From positions 496,001 to 560,000 of the forward strand of contig JALIZF010001814.1 of the NCBI GenBank assembly GCA_029948255.1: DNA of 64,000 nucleotides. Reading direction: 5' to 3'. The stretch is from Telmatactis stephensoni (Eukaryota; Cnidaria; Anthozoa; Actiniaria; Isophelliidae). Shown one piece after another: positions 35,450-46,658 of this stretch; the stretch's first letter is position 1, and each line of letters starts with the position of its first letter. A program made the position numbers and the translations under genes. Below the pieces are notes generated by a model that did no database searches, was not told the DNA's origin, and was given only the letters and a program-made list of their open reading frames with translations.

Positions 35450-36567
35450 CGCTGTTTCTTCTTTCCCGCCACGCTTCCCCTCCCGTTCTCTTATCCGACG
35501 GGCCGAATGAATCATTGAATATGTGCAATTGAATATGTGCAATACCAAGTAAGGGAGGCTAAATTTCCCATGTTTACCTTTCAGCTTGTTAAAACAATGT
35601 CTTAATTTCATTTGATTGTGGTCACCAGTGTTTGTCAATCAAAATCATTAGTTTAAATGATAACTGACATCAAAGCACATTCCAAAGGGACGATTGGTTG
35701 TCTGGGATTTTTTCTTTTCTACTTTAGAATGTTAACTGCCTTATGTTAAATGCCTATTATTTTCATAGTTTTATATCGGACGACATTGCACTAGGTTTTT
35801 AGTTTTCACGCCAAAATTTGTCTTTGGAACATTGTTTTTTTAATCTAGTTGGAATTGCAACACAACTTCACCAGATGACTGTAAAAACATGGACTTTTCG
35901 TCCATCGAGACAATGAATCTATAAAGATCCCTTTCAAGATCATTCATTTAACAATTTAAGTTCAGACGACAATGAAAAACCATACTCATTAGTATCGTTT
36001 GATTCCCATCTGAAACTCAGATGCTGCGTGATCCTCCCTGATTCAAATGATCTCTAGCTTTTCTTTGCCTATTGTGATCGATGTCATTCTAATGTGCCAA
36101 TCCGTTCATCAGTGCCTTGTTCTTTACTGAACAAAGGTTTCAGAAACACGCTTCATCCTCAGTTTTGAAAGAATGCGTTGAGTAATTTTGCTAATTAAGC
36201 ATTTGACGTGTTGTAAACTTGACCGTTTTGATTGTAGGATTTACTTTAGTTTCCCGTTTGACACACCCTCTTTCACTATAACCAAAACATAAGACTTAGT
36301 CTTTGTACAAACTAGGTACGTACGTACGACTCAAGTTCAATTATAGAAAGTGCAGACCTAAGTAAGGAAAATGGTGGAGTAACGAAGTCCTTCTAACAAC
36401 TAACACCGGCTAAGGAAAGTCTTTCTAGTTGGCAGGGCTCTATCTCAACTTGTAGTACGAACTCTTTCTTAGCTTGTAATTATTAGCTATTCTACAAAGT
36501 ACAATAAACGAGTTGGGGAGTAGGCGATCCCTACAAAGTCTCTCGTAACGCAAGTACGATATAACCA
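35450..36567. other. No gene seen
   Basis: Part of the inferred 5' UTR intron of gene A. Unremarkable AT-rich sequence without a supported reading frame or clear repeat structure. Confidence 0.5.
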
Positions 36568-36569
36568 TA

Positions 36570-36794
36570 CCGTATTTACTCGAATAAGCGCCTCCCCCGA
36601 ATAAGCGCCTCCCCCGAATAAGCGCCCCCTTTGGACAAAAAAAATTAATAAGCGCCTCCCCCGAATAAGCGCCCCCTTTGGACAAAAAAAATTAATAAGC
36701 GCCTCCCTCGAATAAGCGCCTCCCCCGAATAAGCGCCCCGTTTTAGATGTGAAAAATTAAATAAGCGCCGGGGCGCTTATTCGAGTAAATACGG
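36570..36794. mobile_element. Tc1/mariner-like MITE with AATAAGCGCC tandem core
   Basis: Ends CCGTATTTACTCGAATAAGC / GCTTATTCGAGTAAATACGG with TA on both sides (36568-36569, 36795-36796). The interior is built of about seven GAATAAGCGCCTCCCCC-like units, some with a TTTGGACAAAAAAAATTA spacer. TA duplication suggests Tc1/mariner mobilisation. Confidence 0.85.
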
Positions 36795-36882
36795 TATTTG
36801 CGTTGCTTAGTTATTCCTCTCTTTTAGTTCACTTTTAAGTCTATTTCCCGGCATTAGAAAATACTAACGTTGCTCTGACTTC

Positions 36883-37210
36883 TTGTTCTTGCTCTTCTTG
36901 TTGCTCTTGTTCTTGTTCTTCTTGTTCTTCTTGTTCTTCTTGTTCTTCTTGTTCTTCTTGTTGCTCTTGCTCTTGTTTTTCTTCTTGTTGTTTGTCTTGT
37001 TCGTATTCTTGTTCTTGTCCTTTTTTTTCTTGTTCTAGATTTGCTTGTTCTTTTTCTTCCTGCTCTTGTTGTTCTTGTTGTGCTTGTTCTGGTTAATCTT
37101 GTTTTTTTTTTTTTTTTGTTCTTGTTTTTCTTGCTCTTGTTCTTCTTGTTCTAATTTTGTTCTTGTTGTTCTTGTTCTTGTTTTTCTGGTTCTTGTTTTT
37201 CCTGATCTTG
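36883..37210. repeat. (CTTGTT)n-type polypyrimidine repeat
   Basis: Over 300 bases of CTTGTT, CTTCTTGTT and GCTCTTGTT units, strongly strand-asymmetric for T+C. It yields spurious Lys/Arg/Thr-rich frames on the minus strand. Confidence 0.9.
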
Positions 37211-37535
37211 TTCTCCATCTGTTTTTCCACCACATTATCACCCAATATTACATTTTTTAGATTATATTTTTTAGACACTAGTTAGTTTTCTTAAATTGCG
37301 TGATCTTCAGTAGATATACGATATAGTATATAGGATAACTATGTTTTTAGTGTTGATTTTTATTTATCGAGCTATTGTAATTTTTTATGAGGAGGCTCCA
37401 TAACGAAACTTTTCAATAAAACGAACTCATGAGTTAGATCTCTATAAAGCAGAACATGATACAAAGTTTCTTACCTTTTAAAGGATCTTGCTTTCCCAGC
37501 ACTTCTGATAGGTGATTTTTGTCTAACGTTAGGGA

Positions 37536-37569
37536 TTTTTATAAGGACCTCCTTGGATTTGATTGGCTA
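37536..37569 (-). promoter_or_regulatory. CCAAT + TATA promoter of gene A
   Basis: On the minus strand TTAGCCAATC (37561-37570) is followed by CTTATAAAAATCCC (TATA, 37536-37543). The first-exon donor lies about 60 bases further. Gene B has AGCCAATCAAATCTAAGG and TATAAAAC in the same order, so the element pair is conserved between paralogues. Confidence 0.65.
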
Positions 37570-37839
37570 ACCCTGGTGTGTAGTTTAATTATAGCTATCC
37601 TAAATTAAAAAAAGAGGACACTGTGGCGCAGAGGTTTGTAAAACATCAAAAAACTGATTTAATTGTAATTTTGTAAATTAAATCGCCCTATGTTTTTGCC
37701 GCGTTAATTACTTTACCCTTTAATTTCAAACTGTTTTGACTGGCTGTCGCGTTTATTTATTCATAATAATAATAATGATAATAATATAACTATTCAGTGA
37801 AAAAGAAGCAATTTTCATGTTTATAGTGCAATAATAAGT

Positions 37840-38186
37840 TGGTTATTGACCGCGATCAAAATAATCAATTTGAACACTAAACCCCTAAAAATACCTAACA
37901 GCTCAAAAATACCCCTAAAAAATACCAAAAAATCAAACAAAAAACTAACAAAGAAAACAATCGAACAGCACAAATTCAAAGTGTCGTTGTTTATTTCTTC
38001 ATCAAATTCACCTCAAGATACTGTAGAGATCAATCGTCTTAAACATTTATTTTGTGCCCCTAAAAAATACCATCTTTTCTGAAAAACCTTGGATTTTCTC
38101 TGACGACCCCTAAAAATACCAAATCGGAAATACGGCGATCATCCCTAGCACACCAATATAGGGAGTACCCCCCCCCCCCCCCCCCC
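37840..38186. mobile_element. Degraded relative of the poly-G/poly-C element
   Basis: Ends in a run of 19 C (38168-38186) after GGGAGTA and carries repeated CCCCTAAAAAATACC units, inverse of GGTATCTTTTAGGGGTA in the element at 41181-41537. The other end is not identifiable. Confidence 0.55.
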
Positions 38187-38377
38187 GGCACTAAACCCTT
38201 TGCACTAATTATTTCCAGAGTAAGGAAAATTACTTGAGATTTAATTTAACGTTCACCCCCATTCATCTATTCTGTAGAAGTGACCGAAAACTGATATATG
38301 TTCGAAAAACTCTTCATACCCTTCGTCGGTATGTAGTTTAGTTATTGCTTATGCTAAATTAAAAAGAAATGGCGTAA

Positions 38378-38638
38378 AGGCGCTGTTACACGCTGAAACT
38401 TTATCTGAAACTGTCGATCGCCGATGCGAGACGAATTTCATAAGGGGTGTTCACGACACAAGTTTCTGTTGCAGGAGTAGAAAGCAGTTTTACTTTTCGT
38501 GAAACCGTCTCGTGAAACCGACCCGGGGAAAGTTTCAGCTAAATGACCATGTTACACGGTGCAATGCGTTGTGAAATTTGTCTCGCAACGGCGATTGAGG
38601 CTAGCTTCAGAGGAAAGTTTCAGCGTGTAACAGCGCCT
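38378..38638. mobile_element. MITE with AAGGCGCTGTTACACGCTG ends
   Basis: AAGGCGCTGTTACACGCTGA is repeated inverted at the right end (AGCGTGTAACAGCGCCTT), with inner GTTTCAG/CTGAAAC pairs. No ORF. No gene was seen in the surrounding 37570-39353. Confidence 0.7.
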
Positions 38639-39353
38639 TAAAAGCTTGTAGAACGTTAAAATATATATAGAAGAGCGGAGATTCCTTTGTTGGGACATAT
38701 TAAAAAGGAAGCTATTGTTTACTTAACGATGACAATGTCGGAATTAAACTGTTTAAAAGCAGAATAAAAATCGAATGGTAACTTATCGTGGTTTTTAAAG
38801 TTCTTCACGTTATGCATGGTAGTTACAAATCGGGTTTTCCATTACTTTCTATGTTCTAGAATGTACCTATCGGTAAAAATACGGAAAACAAGGAATCTAG
38901 CTCAGTAATGGATTATACGAACTTTTGCGCTCCGTCTGAAAACGGTACCATGCACTTCAATAGCCTTTTTCCTGAGTTAAGAATGTCATTTCTCTTTGAA
39001 AATTTTGAGACTGTCTTTTCTTAAATTAGAATTCCTGTAAGAAGTTTATTTGTGTATAGATTATTGTTCTACCAGAGGTTACTCGTGGCTTCATGGATTG
39101 TAAATTAGGGTTTGGTTGCTACAGGCTTCAAGAAAAAAAAAAAAAAAAAAAACGAGAAAAGTGAGATTAACCGGGATAGCTCTTTGGATGCAATATAGTG
39201 AAAATAAATAAAAAGTGAATACATAAACAGCAGCCCCGAGGGCGTGTAACAAGAACAATTGCGGTAAGATCTAATAACACACGATTCGGTGTTTAACTCT
39301 GTAATAAGGCGAAAGAATAGAGTAGTTGGTACAAATAAGTGTCAACTAACTGA

Positions 39354-39553
39354 GGGGGTGTTTACATGACACTAGGGTCATCCTAGCAGGCGAATCATCC
39401 TACCTGCTATACATTTACTGCATTCTGTTTACATGGAAATTTGTGTCTTCACTTCGGATACTAGAATCATCCTACTAAACAGAATGCAGTAAATGTATAG
39501 CAGGTAGGATGATTCGCCTGCTAGGATGATCCTAGTGTCATGTAAACACCTCC
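39354..39553. mobile_element. GTGTTTACATG MITE family, copy 1
   Basis: 200 bp; ends GGGGGTGTTTACATGACAC / GTGTCATGTAAACACCTCC, flanked by TGA on both sides. The interior is almost a perfect hairpin with repeated CTAGGATGATCCTAG palindromes and CCTACCTGCTATACATTTAC. Each terminus includes TGTTTAC, the forkhead-type core. Confidence 0.85.
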
Positions 39554-40126
39554 TGAGTGGTCTCATTGGGATTCGCTTTGAGCGATGCTCTTCAGAGCAT
39601 ATTAAAGTGTATAATGGCAATACTAGCCCTTTGCAAGTATACGCACGCTCGCGCAGTTGAATTTCGGCGTTAGCCTCCGCGATTCGATGCAAGGCTATCA
39701 AAGGTTGATGCAGTGTTTGTTTAAAAAAATATCTCCTAAAGGTTATTTGTTGAATTAAAATTCAACGGCCCATGTCATGAGAGAAAAAGGCTATTGTGAG
39801 ACGACCCTTAATCAGTAAAGTAAAGGGAGTGAAGTAGAGGAAAATTACCGGTGATTTAAATTTACAATATTGTTCTTCTTTAAGTCTTTCCACTGATTCA
39901 TTTCGATAGCTATAAGATTTAATCTAGAATTCCATAGGTTTGAACGCTTTTACAGTGCGAATCGAAAAACCGTGGGCACCCCGAAATAGTTTAGAAATCT
40001 TTTATCGTTCATTAAATAATTAAAAGCTAAAACAACTCTCTAACTGCAAGAAGTTCGACTGATTTGTAGTCAGACAAACTTCTCAGTTGTAGTTAGAGTC
40101 GTTTCTGATTGTTGGAAACGAACAAT

Positions 40127-40259
40127 AGAGGGATTTCATGGCAGCTATGTTTGTGGGCAAGTACAATAGAAAGTTTTTGAATTAGAAAAGATTTCATTTC
40201 TCTTGGGAAAAAAGTTCTATTATTTTGACCACAAACATGGCTGCCGTGAAATTCCTCTA
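40127..40259. mobile_element. Small MITE with GAGGGATTTCATGGC arms
   Basis: AGAGGGATTTCATGGCAGC and inverse GCTGCCGTGAAATTCCTCT enclose inner ATGTTTGTGG / CCACAAACAT. No coding potential. Confidence 0.65.
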
Positions 40260-40381
40260 GAAACCTTTTCTGAACTACTTCTGGGTGAAACCGTACGGTT
40301 TTTTTATTTGGCACATGGTGATGATTTTCTCTACACATGATGTTGACACTGTTCAATGAATTTCACTCCCGCTCTTTTTAA

Positions 40382-40678
40382 TACGTGGTTCTGTTTTGTT
40401 TTGTTTTTTGCAAAATTTACTTCTATAAGGGAAGCCTTATATCAGTAATCTGTTGTTAAAAAACTTGTAAAAAAAGTTGGATATTAATTATTCAGAATAA
40501 AGAGTAAAGACATTTAAAACAAAAAAGCAAATTAAACGTGGTTCTGTTTTTTAGCAAAGTTAAACTTCCATAAGGGAAGCCTTATATCAGTAACCTATTG
40601 TGAAAAAAAAATTGTAAAAAAAGGCTGTATGTATATTATTAAAAATATAGAGTAAAGACATTTAAAACAAAAACCAAA
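40382..40678 (+). repeat. Two-copy tandem repeat, about 155 bp
   Basis: ACGTGGTTCTGTTTT, then AAGGGAAGCCTTATATCAGT and GAGTAAAGACATTTAAAAC, occurs twice head to tail (40382-40535, 40537-40678) with moderate divergence. Confidence 0.8.
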
Positions 40679-41140
40679 CGTGGGCCTGTTTTTGTTCATG
40701 TTTAGACAATTTGGTTTGCATGATTGGAATTTCATTATAACTAATTCTACTGTTATTTATTTGTTTGTTATTCACTCATTTAAAATTTTCATTATTTTAC
40801 CCTTTAATTTTCAAACCATTGTGTGAAAGAGACCAAAAATTGTTTATATCTCCCAAAATCAAATCAATCAGGACAATAAATGTCTACTAGTAATTCCAAG
40901 TATGGGGAAGAAACATACTTGAGATCTTATGCAAGTTGGCAACTTTGATTAACGGTTTTTAAAAATCACTGAATTCTTTAATTCTGTAAAGAAATATTTT
41001 CAATTTTGAGGAAAATGCATATGACTCGGAAGGATCCCCCAAGTTCCCTCCTTCCCCTGTCGATTTTGTTTTGGAGTTCAATTCAGAGCTAAAACGTTTA
41101 GTTTTACCTACCGCTGACAATGTGGTGAAATAAATGGTCA

Positions 41141-41642
41141 GCTATAGTAGATCATGTTAACAACATTGTAGAAAATCCACCCGGGGGGGGGGGGGGGGGG
41201 GGACTCCATTGTAAAAGGATCGGGTATGCTCGTCGTATCTCTTAGGGGTAAAAATCAGCGATTTGGCATCTTTTAGGGTGTTAAAATTGAAGTTTAGAGT
41301 TTTAGCATTTCCTGGTCTCTCTTAGGGTATCAAAAGAGCCCATCGCTTATTATCTTTCAATTTTATGTTCATCATAATATTCATTAGCTTGTTATCGTTG
41401 GTATCTCTTAGGGGTTAAAAATCGTCCAGCCACGCCCTTCTTAAAAGACTTCCGGTATCTTTTAGGGGTATTTTTTTAAATCTCCGACGAGCATACCCGA
41501 TCCTTTAACAGTGGAGTTCCCCCCCCCCCCCCCCCCGAGAAAATCCACCACCGATCCCTCCTCCACAAGCCTCGAATTTGCCTTATTTTAATATCATACT
41601 CAACATACATCTTCATCCTTAATGTACTCGCACTGTCCCCGG
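41141..41642 (-). pseudogene. Broken last exon of a third repeat-protein gene
   Basis: Bases 41141-41180 and 41538-41642 align to the end of the last coding exon of genes A and B: ATAGTAGATCATG against CTAGTAGAACATG, AAATCCACC, CCTCCTCCACAAGC, CATCCTTAATGT against TATCCTTGATGT. It has indels and no open frame, and is split by the poly-G element. Right of 41642 the sequence changes to the downstream flank shared with gene A (28852 on), marking a duplication breakpoint. Confidence 0.7.
41181..41537. mobile_element. TIR element with G20 and C18 ends and 11-bp target duplication
   Basis: A run of 20 G (41183-41202) and ACTCCATTGTAAAAGGATCG begin the element; the inverse CGATCCTTTAACAGTGGAGT and 18 C (41519-41536) end it. 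AGAAAATCCAC is duplicated on both sides (41170-41180, 41538-41548). There is no ORF. An 11-bp duplication is longer than for PIF, hAT or Tc1 and nearest to Mutator-like elements, but the superfamily is uncertain. Confidence 0.85.
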
Positions 41643-41694
41643 TTTTGACTTTTTTCCGCTTCTTCCAAATTGAGTGATAAATCAACAAATTTTT

Positions 41695-42025
41695 CACTTG
41701 CTCATGCACCATCTTTATTTCTAGCTTTTAACAGCTGATTACACACGTACACGTTGCTATTAATCTAGAGGTAGATCTAGAGGCCGTTCTCAACTATGGT
41801 CAGGACTTCAGATAATGTAGCACTAAATAGGATAATTTAACTTTATAGGGTATGATAAACTTCATTACACAAATTCAAGTTTTAACTAGCAACAGCAATT
41901 GAGTTTAGTAGTACTGCCTCAACCTAGTTTAGACACGATTTTCTTAAATGAATTAAATGATTTACTATTAACCATACAATTTGTGGTGCAGATGAGTGTC
42001 CACGCTGATGCTGGAGTTCATAGTT
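41695..42025 (-). other. Candidate 3' UTR exon of gene B
   Basis: Minus strand acceptor TTTGTTTTTGCAG|AACTATG and AATAAA (TTTATT at 41714-41719) match the layout at 28895-29186, with shared CAAATTCAAGTTTTA and TTTAGACACGATT. No long frame is preserved between the copies. Confidence 0.5.
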
Positions 42026-42236
42026 CTGCAAAAACAAATCATTTGAATTTCAATAGCCGTTTTATACACTAACAAACGTTTGACCGTACCTCTGTTTGGC
42101 GAAGACAGATAAAGATAAATTCTACTACCCCAGCAGATGTACCATAGACGCTTTGCATAAAGCTACCAGTCCTATGCAGCCACATCCGTTGCCTGGCTTT
42201 GGCTTAACCTGTTATGCCCTCTCCGGGGTCATAAGT

Positions 42237-42382
42237 TGCCTTAAAACGCCGTAAAACGCCTTAAAATGCCTTAAAATACTCAATGTATAGCCTAGAGTAG
42301 CCTTAAGTAAATTTCAGTTAATTCAACTCTTTCAATATGTTGCCTTAAAACGCCCAAATACGCCGTAAAACGCCTTAAAAAC
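42237..42382. repeat. Dispersed TTAAAACGCC units
   Basis: About eight copies of TTAAAACGCC or GTAAAACGCC lie in two clusters separated by unrelated sequence. Function unknown. Confidence 0.6.
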
Positions 42383-42831
42383 TTACACAAATTTCTCCAC
42401 CTTTTCTTAAAACGTTTAAAGTGCATTAAGTTGCTGTAAAACAAAAAACAAAAAATGGCGACTGAAGGACCCGGGATAAGCCTAGCTGTTTAAGTGAGGC
42501 AAGAGGTGTATCTGAATATCACTAGCATGTATTCGCATTCTTTTTCGATGTCGTTATACCTAGTGGGATTCTCATTGTCTTTCGATGTCGCTAGCTATAT
42601 GCCAAAATATTAATCAAAGGCGAAGGGCAATGTACTAGATTAGTTGAGCAATCTTACAATGACTAATTCGAGGTTTTGTAGTGATAAAAATTATGCTGTT
42701 ATGGTTTTAAAAAAGGTATTGTGTTTGAGAGTCAATTCGAGCTTCCCTCTGATTTCTATTTCATATTAATTGGAATTCCATTGAGAATACTAGCCATCTC
42801 AATTAAAACACAAATCAAAATTGATCTTTAC

Positions 42832-45800
42832 CTAGTAGAACAAATAAACATCATTGGCAACAAATCCACCAACCCCTCCTCCACATTTGTCAGATCTGCC
42901 ATATTTGCCATAGTTGACATATTTATCCTTGATGTAATAGCACTGGCGTCCGAAAGGATCGTACTGCACTGCAAAGCCAATTGCATGGTAAGACTCGGCA
43001 CGCGCTGCACAGTTAGCCACTGCTGTTTTACTCGGGTAAATGGTGTAAATAATCCATGGGATTGCACGGAAAAAGACGTTATCCTTGAAGCATCCAGCAT
43101 TGTGGTACCCTGTTCAATAAATAAATAGATCAATTAGTCCATGGGTGGGTGGGTGGGTGGGTCGATGGATGGATGGATGAATAGATAGATAGATAGATAA
43201 CTTTATTTAAAAACGAATGCCCTATCAACTTTAAGTACAAACAAATGACCTAAAATTGGTCTACCTAGAGGTCGTTATATAATCATAAAATTACAAGTAT
43301 AATATAATACAATGAAAGTATTTACAAAATACAGTTATAGATAGTTAAGGATAGGAAAAATCAAACAAATTATTGTATTCGGAACAGAGATCAAGTTGCA
43401 ATTTTGTTCTTAAAACTGGACAATGAGCCTTCAAGCCGAAGTGAAACAGGAAGGGAGTTCCACAGTTTCCACAGAAACTCCTTTTGTATACTTCAGTCAT
43501 TCCTCACGTAATTAGGTCGTTGGAGGTTAGCTGAAGAACAACGCAGGTTATGTGTGCTAGAGCCTGGGTTGTTGCGGAAGATCCCACTTAGCTATGACGG
43601 CGCTTGCCCGTTCATGATTTTGAACATTATGATAGCTTTTTGCTCTGTTATTTTCTCCGATAATGATTTCCATTGTAATCTGTTAAAAATTTCTTGGGTA
43701 GAGACACTATGATATGGAGCGCCTGTTATAATTCGAGCTGCGCAGTTTTGAAGTTTTTGTAATTTATTGGTTAGGGTCTCGTTAATGCCATCCCAGACAA
43801 GACAACAATAGTCGAACGAGTGGATGGATAGGTGGATAGATATACCTACTTTCAAAAGAGTAAACATCATTTCTCCAGGTTCCACCGCGGCCATCCTTGC
43901 ATCCTGTCCCTTTTCCGTACTTGTTAAACTGTTGTTCAGACTTGCGGCCAGTCCAGCATTCGTTTCCATCTTGTACGGCAAAGATCGGGAAATAATTCTT
44001 TTTTGCAAGAGCTGCACATTTCTGAACGACGTTGCCTTTATGGATCGCACCTAAGTATTTTGGGAATGCACGATCTTGTCCTTCGTCCTTGTAGCAACCA
44101 ACGTGAAGGTAATCTTTGGAAGACAAATGAAACAATTAAGAAATGTCTTTATGATCAGGAAAAGAACACACCAAACTCTTAGGGGGTGTTTACATGGCAC
44201 TAGGATCGTCCTAGCAGGCGAACCAACTTTTACGTTTAGTTTACATGCCCGAAGCAACCCGAAGCAGAGTTCAAAGCGGAAATGAGTGATTGCTCGTCCT
44301 AGATCACCCAAACTACCACAGTGGCCCCATCATTAGCGTTTCCTAATCCTAGTTGGCGAAGTATCTTATTTTTTTCTGTTTACATGACCGAAACATACTC
44401 CTATAGTGCTAGGATGATCCTAGTACCCGAAGTGAAGACACAAATTTCCATGTAAACTGAATGCAGTCAATGTATAGCAGGTAGGATAACTCGCCTGCAA
44501 GGATGATCCTAGCTAGTGCTGAGATTGATCCTAGCTAGTGCCATGTAAACACCCCCTTAGGAATTTACAAAACGTGATAATCTCTTTCCCTATCCCTTAA
44601 ACAATCCTTTGAAATCTTACATACCTGAATATTGATAGACATCATTGGTCCATGAACCTCCAACTCCATCTGAACATTCTTTAGAACGACCATACTTGTT
44701 ATAAGTGTTACTAGCCTCTGGTCCACCATAACATTCGTGTCCATTCTGTATACCGAACGTTGCGTAACCATCTTTCTTAGCAAGCTCAGCGCACCTACGG
44801 ATAGGATCAATAAGGAATGATCTCAAATATGGCATAGCACGGTCGCCTTTGTCCTTGAAACAGCCTAAGTGCTTGTAGCCTGTTGAATTAATAGTATTAT
44901 TATAATTCAGATTAAGTAAAGGTGAGTCTCTAGAATACATGTATATGTGCGGAGATTAGTGGTGGATTGGGAATGTAGACGATGTATTCTAAAGAGTTGT
45001 CCTTAATAAATATGGATGGAAAAGTGGGACTGTTTGTAGTCTAAGGGGCTGTGTATACGGCAACTATTCAAAGTCCATTTGAATTGGTAATATGGTCCCT
45101 GGGGATTGCATATAAATGAGAACAATTCTTGTAATTAATGCAGTTCATTCGAGTTGCGACGAAGAACGGTTGGCGACCCACCCACCCACCCACCCACTTT
45201 AGCGAGTAAGTCGGGTTCAAAGTTGCCAAATAATCTTTGTTGGCACTTCGCCTGGCTTTGGTTGGTCCCAGGCCAGAGCGATTCCCCATACCTCATTATC
45301 ATACTCATGAATAACAATACACAGGGAAGAATATTACACTATTCAGTGCCCCTGATTCCCGATTTGAAAGTTTCAGAAACGATTGTACTCCGTGTCAACA
45401 GTTGACTGGTGCAATATTTCCTCATTTGAGCTCTATACTCGACATGTAACAAGGATTTACGCTAATTAGAGGACGTCTACTTAGGGATTTGCAATATTTG
45501 TTTTACGCTTTAGAAGTGCGCTTGACAATGATATCCATACATACATACATACAAACTTTATTGTGCTCCTTTAAAAAGGCTTTTCAGCAACAATATACTA
45601 ATATACTAAATATACTGTACAATTCTTAAAAATTTCGAATATAAATATAAAAGAGAAAATTATACATACTAACGAGATATTATTATATTATTAATTAGAC
45701 GTTTCTTAAAAGTCTTTATTTGCTCTGTATACTTTAATTCATTTGGCAATGAATTCCACATTTTAGCTCCTCTGTATGTGAATGCTCGTTGGCCCGTTGC

Positions 45801-46224
45801 TAATCTGCAAACTGGTAGATCGAGGTCTTGGTTTTGCCTGGTATTTCTTTTGTGTATCTTGTTCCTTCGTACAAACTTGTTGGATAAGTATCGCGGTGCA
45901 TTTCCATAGACACATTTGTGTAACATAATGCAATCATTTAGATACAGTTTTTCTTGGATGTTTAGCCATTTAAGTGATTTGAGTCCTTCAGAGATGTGAT
46001 ATCCAAAAACACACTCAATAAACTCTTTTTATACAAACAAAATAAAACAATGATGCGAAAAAAAAAGAGTCTTATTTACACCAAAGGACTTTTTGTATGT
46101 TAAAAAATTCCTGGGTAGACGTCATCTAATTGTGTGGAATGGGCACTTTAAGTGGAAACTCACCATAATCTACGGCCAGTCCTTCATGGACGAATACAAA
46201 CAGGGTGGCGAGAAGAAGAAGCAT
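42832..46224 (-). CDS. Secreted three-repeat Cys-rich protein, gene B
   Basis: Coding exons in transcript order: 46224-46164, 44879-44625, 44113-43850, 43109-42832 (858 nt, 285 aa). Exon lengths 61, 255, 264 and 278 are identical to gene A. Signal peptide MLLLLATLFVFVHEGLA. Repeats start GYKHLGCFKDKGDRAMPYL, DYLHVGCYKDEGQDRAFP and RYHNAGCFKDNVFFRAIP, each with four Cys. The stop TAG again ends exactly at a donor (CTACTAG|GTAAAG). The gene is intact despite LINE, SINE-like and MITE insertions in its introns. It has the same inferred extracellular role, unknown in detail. Upstream acceptor TTTTTAAG|GTTGATT gives 5' UTR 46225-46244. Confidence 0.87.
43198..43815 (-). mobile_element. CR1/L2-like LINE 3' fragment in gene B intron
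   Basis: A minus-strand frame reads FDYCCLVWDGINETLTNKLQ, then KLQNCAARIITGAPYHSVST and IMFKIMNGQAPS, the C-terminal part of a reverse transcriptase of the CR1/L2 group. It is 5' truncated and inserted in the GGAT microsatellite of intron 3; gene A lacks it. Confidence 0.85.
44182..44556. mobile_element. GTGTTTACATG MITE family, copy 2 (375 bp), TSD TTA
   Basis: GGGGGTGTTTACATGGCACT / AGTGCCATGTAAACACCCCC with TTA on both sides (44179-44181, 44557-44559). It is longer than copy 1 with an extra central segment. It lies in an intron of gene B. Confidence 0.85.
45448..46133. mobile_element. MITE split by a LINE, gene B intron 1
   Basis: GCTAATTAGAGGACGTCTAC and the far end GGGTAGACGTCATCTAATT match the terminal repeats of the element at 17334-17509, and the outer AACAGTTGACTGGTGCAAT is shared too. 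The LINE at 45538-45996 separates the halves. Confidence 0.75.
45538..45996 (-). mobile_element. LINE 3' fragment nested in the MITE, TSD TGATATCCA
   Basis: A minus frame reads GLKSLKWLNIQEKLYLNDCI, MLHKCVYGNAPRYLSNKF, TGQRAFTYRGAKMWNSLPNE and LKTFKK-like ends, the extreme C-terminus of a CR1/L2-type reverse transcriptase. TGATATCCA is present at 45529-45537 and 45997-46005 as target duplication. The 3' tail is a GTAT microsatellite, not poly(A). Confidence 0.85.
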
Positions 46225-46483
46225 TTTATCGTCAGATAATCAACCTTAAAAACAATTGGAGATAATGAAATCCGATCGAGAGATGCCTGCTAGACTCAGG
46301 ATATGGAGTACACCTAGCGCCCACGTGTGCTAATTTAGTTGGTTCTTTCTCTTGATTGCAAAGTCGTTGTGCGGTTTTTTCGGATTTTTGATTTGTTCCT
46401 TTTTTTCCTTTAACTTCTTTTCAACGTTCATTAACTTTAACTTCTTAACTTCTTAACGAAATTACAAGCCCGTAGTCAACCCA

Positions 46484-46658
46484 AATTTGGCCTATAGCTA
46501 CTCTGGACTCTAAACTCGCGAGTTTGGGCGAGTAGGGTGACCCATCCTCATAACCCATCTTCATTTACTTTTATGAAATCCTATGCGAATCAAGCAAAAA
46601 TCTTCTTTTGGTATTGGGAGTTAAGGCGAGTTTAGACCCCAGAGTAGGCCTCAAATTC
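46484..46658. mobile_element. MITE with GGCCTATAGCTACTCTGG ends
   Basis: AATTTGGCCTATAGCTACTC and the imperfect inverse GAGTAGGCCTCAAATT enclose CTAAACTCGC / GCGAGTTTAG. It lies in the 5' UTR intron of gene B. Confidence 0.65.

Larger units (their letters stand above)
34792..37512 (-). other. 5' UTR and first intron of gene A
   Basis: Acceptor ATATTTCAG|GTTTTATC puts 15 untranslated bases (34792-34806) before the ATG. A donor TTAAAAG|GTAAGAAAC at 37475/37474, just downstream of a TATA box, gives a short first exon about 37475-37512. The intron is filled with microsatellites and a Tc1-like MITE. Gene B has the same layout. Confidence 0.55.

Noticed and set aside
35056..35638. Poly-Phe/poly-Lys and Ile-His-Ser-Phe frames
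   Set aside because: Products of the poly(A) tract and AATG microsatellite within an inferred UTR intron.
36570..36794. CRISPR-like regular repeats
   Set aside because: Eukaryotic context, direct units without unique spacers of constant length, and flanking TIRs with TA duplication: a MITE.
36883..37278. Lys/Arg/Thr-rich minus frames
   Set aside because: Caused by the CTTGTT repeat; no start context or homology.
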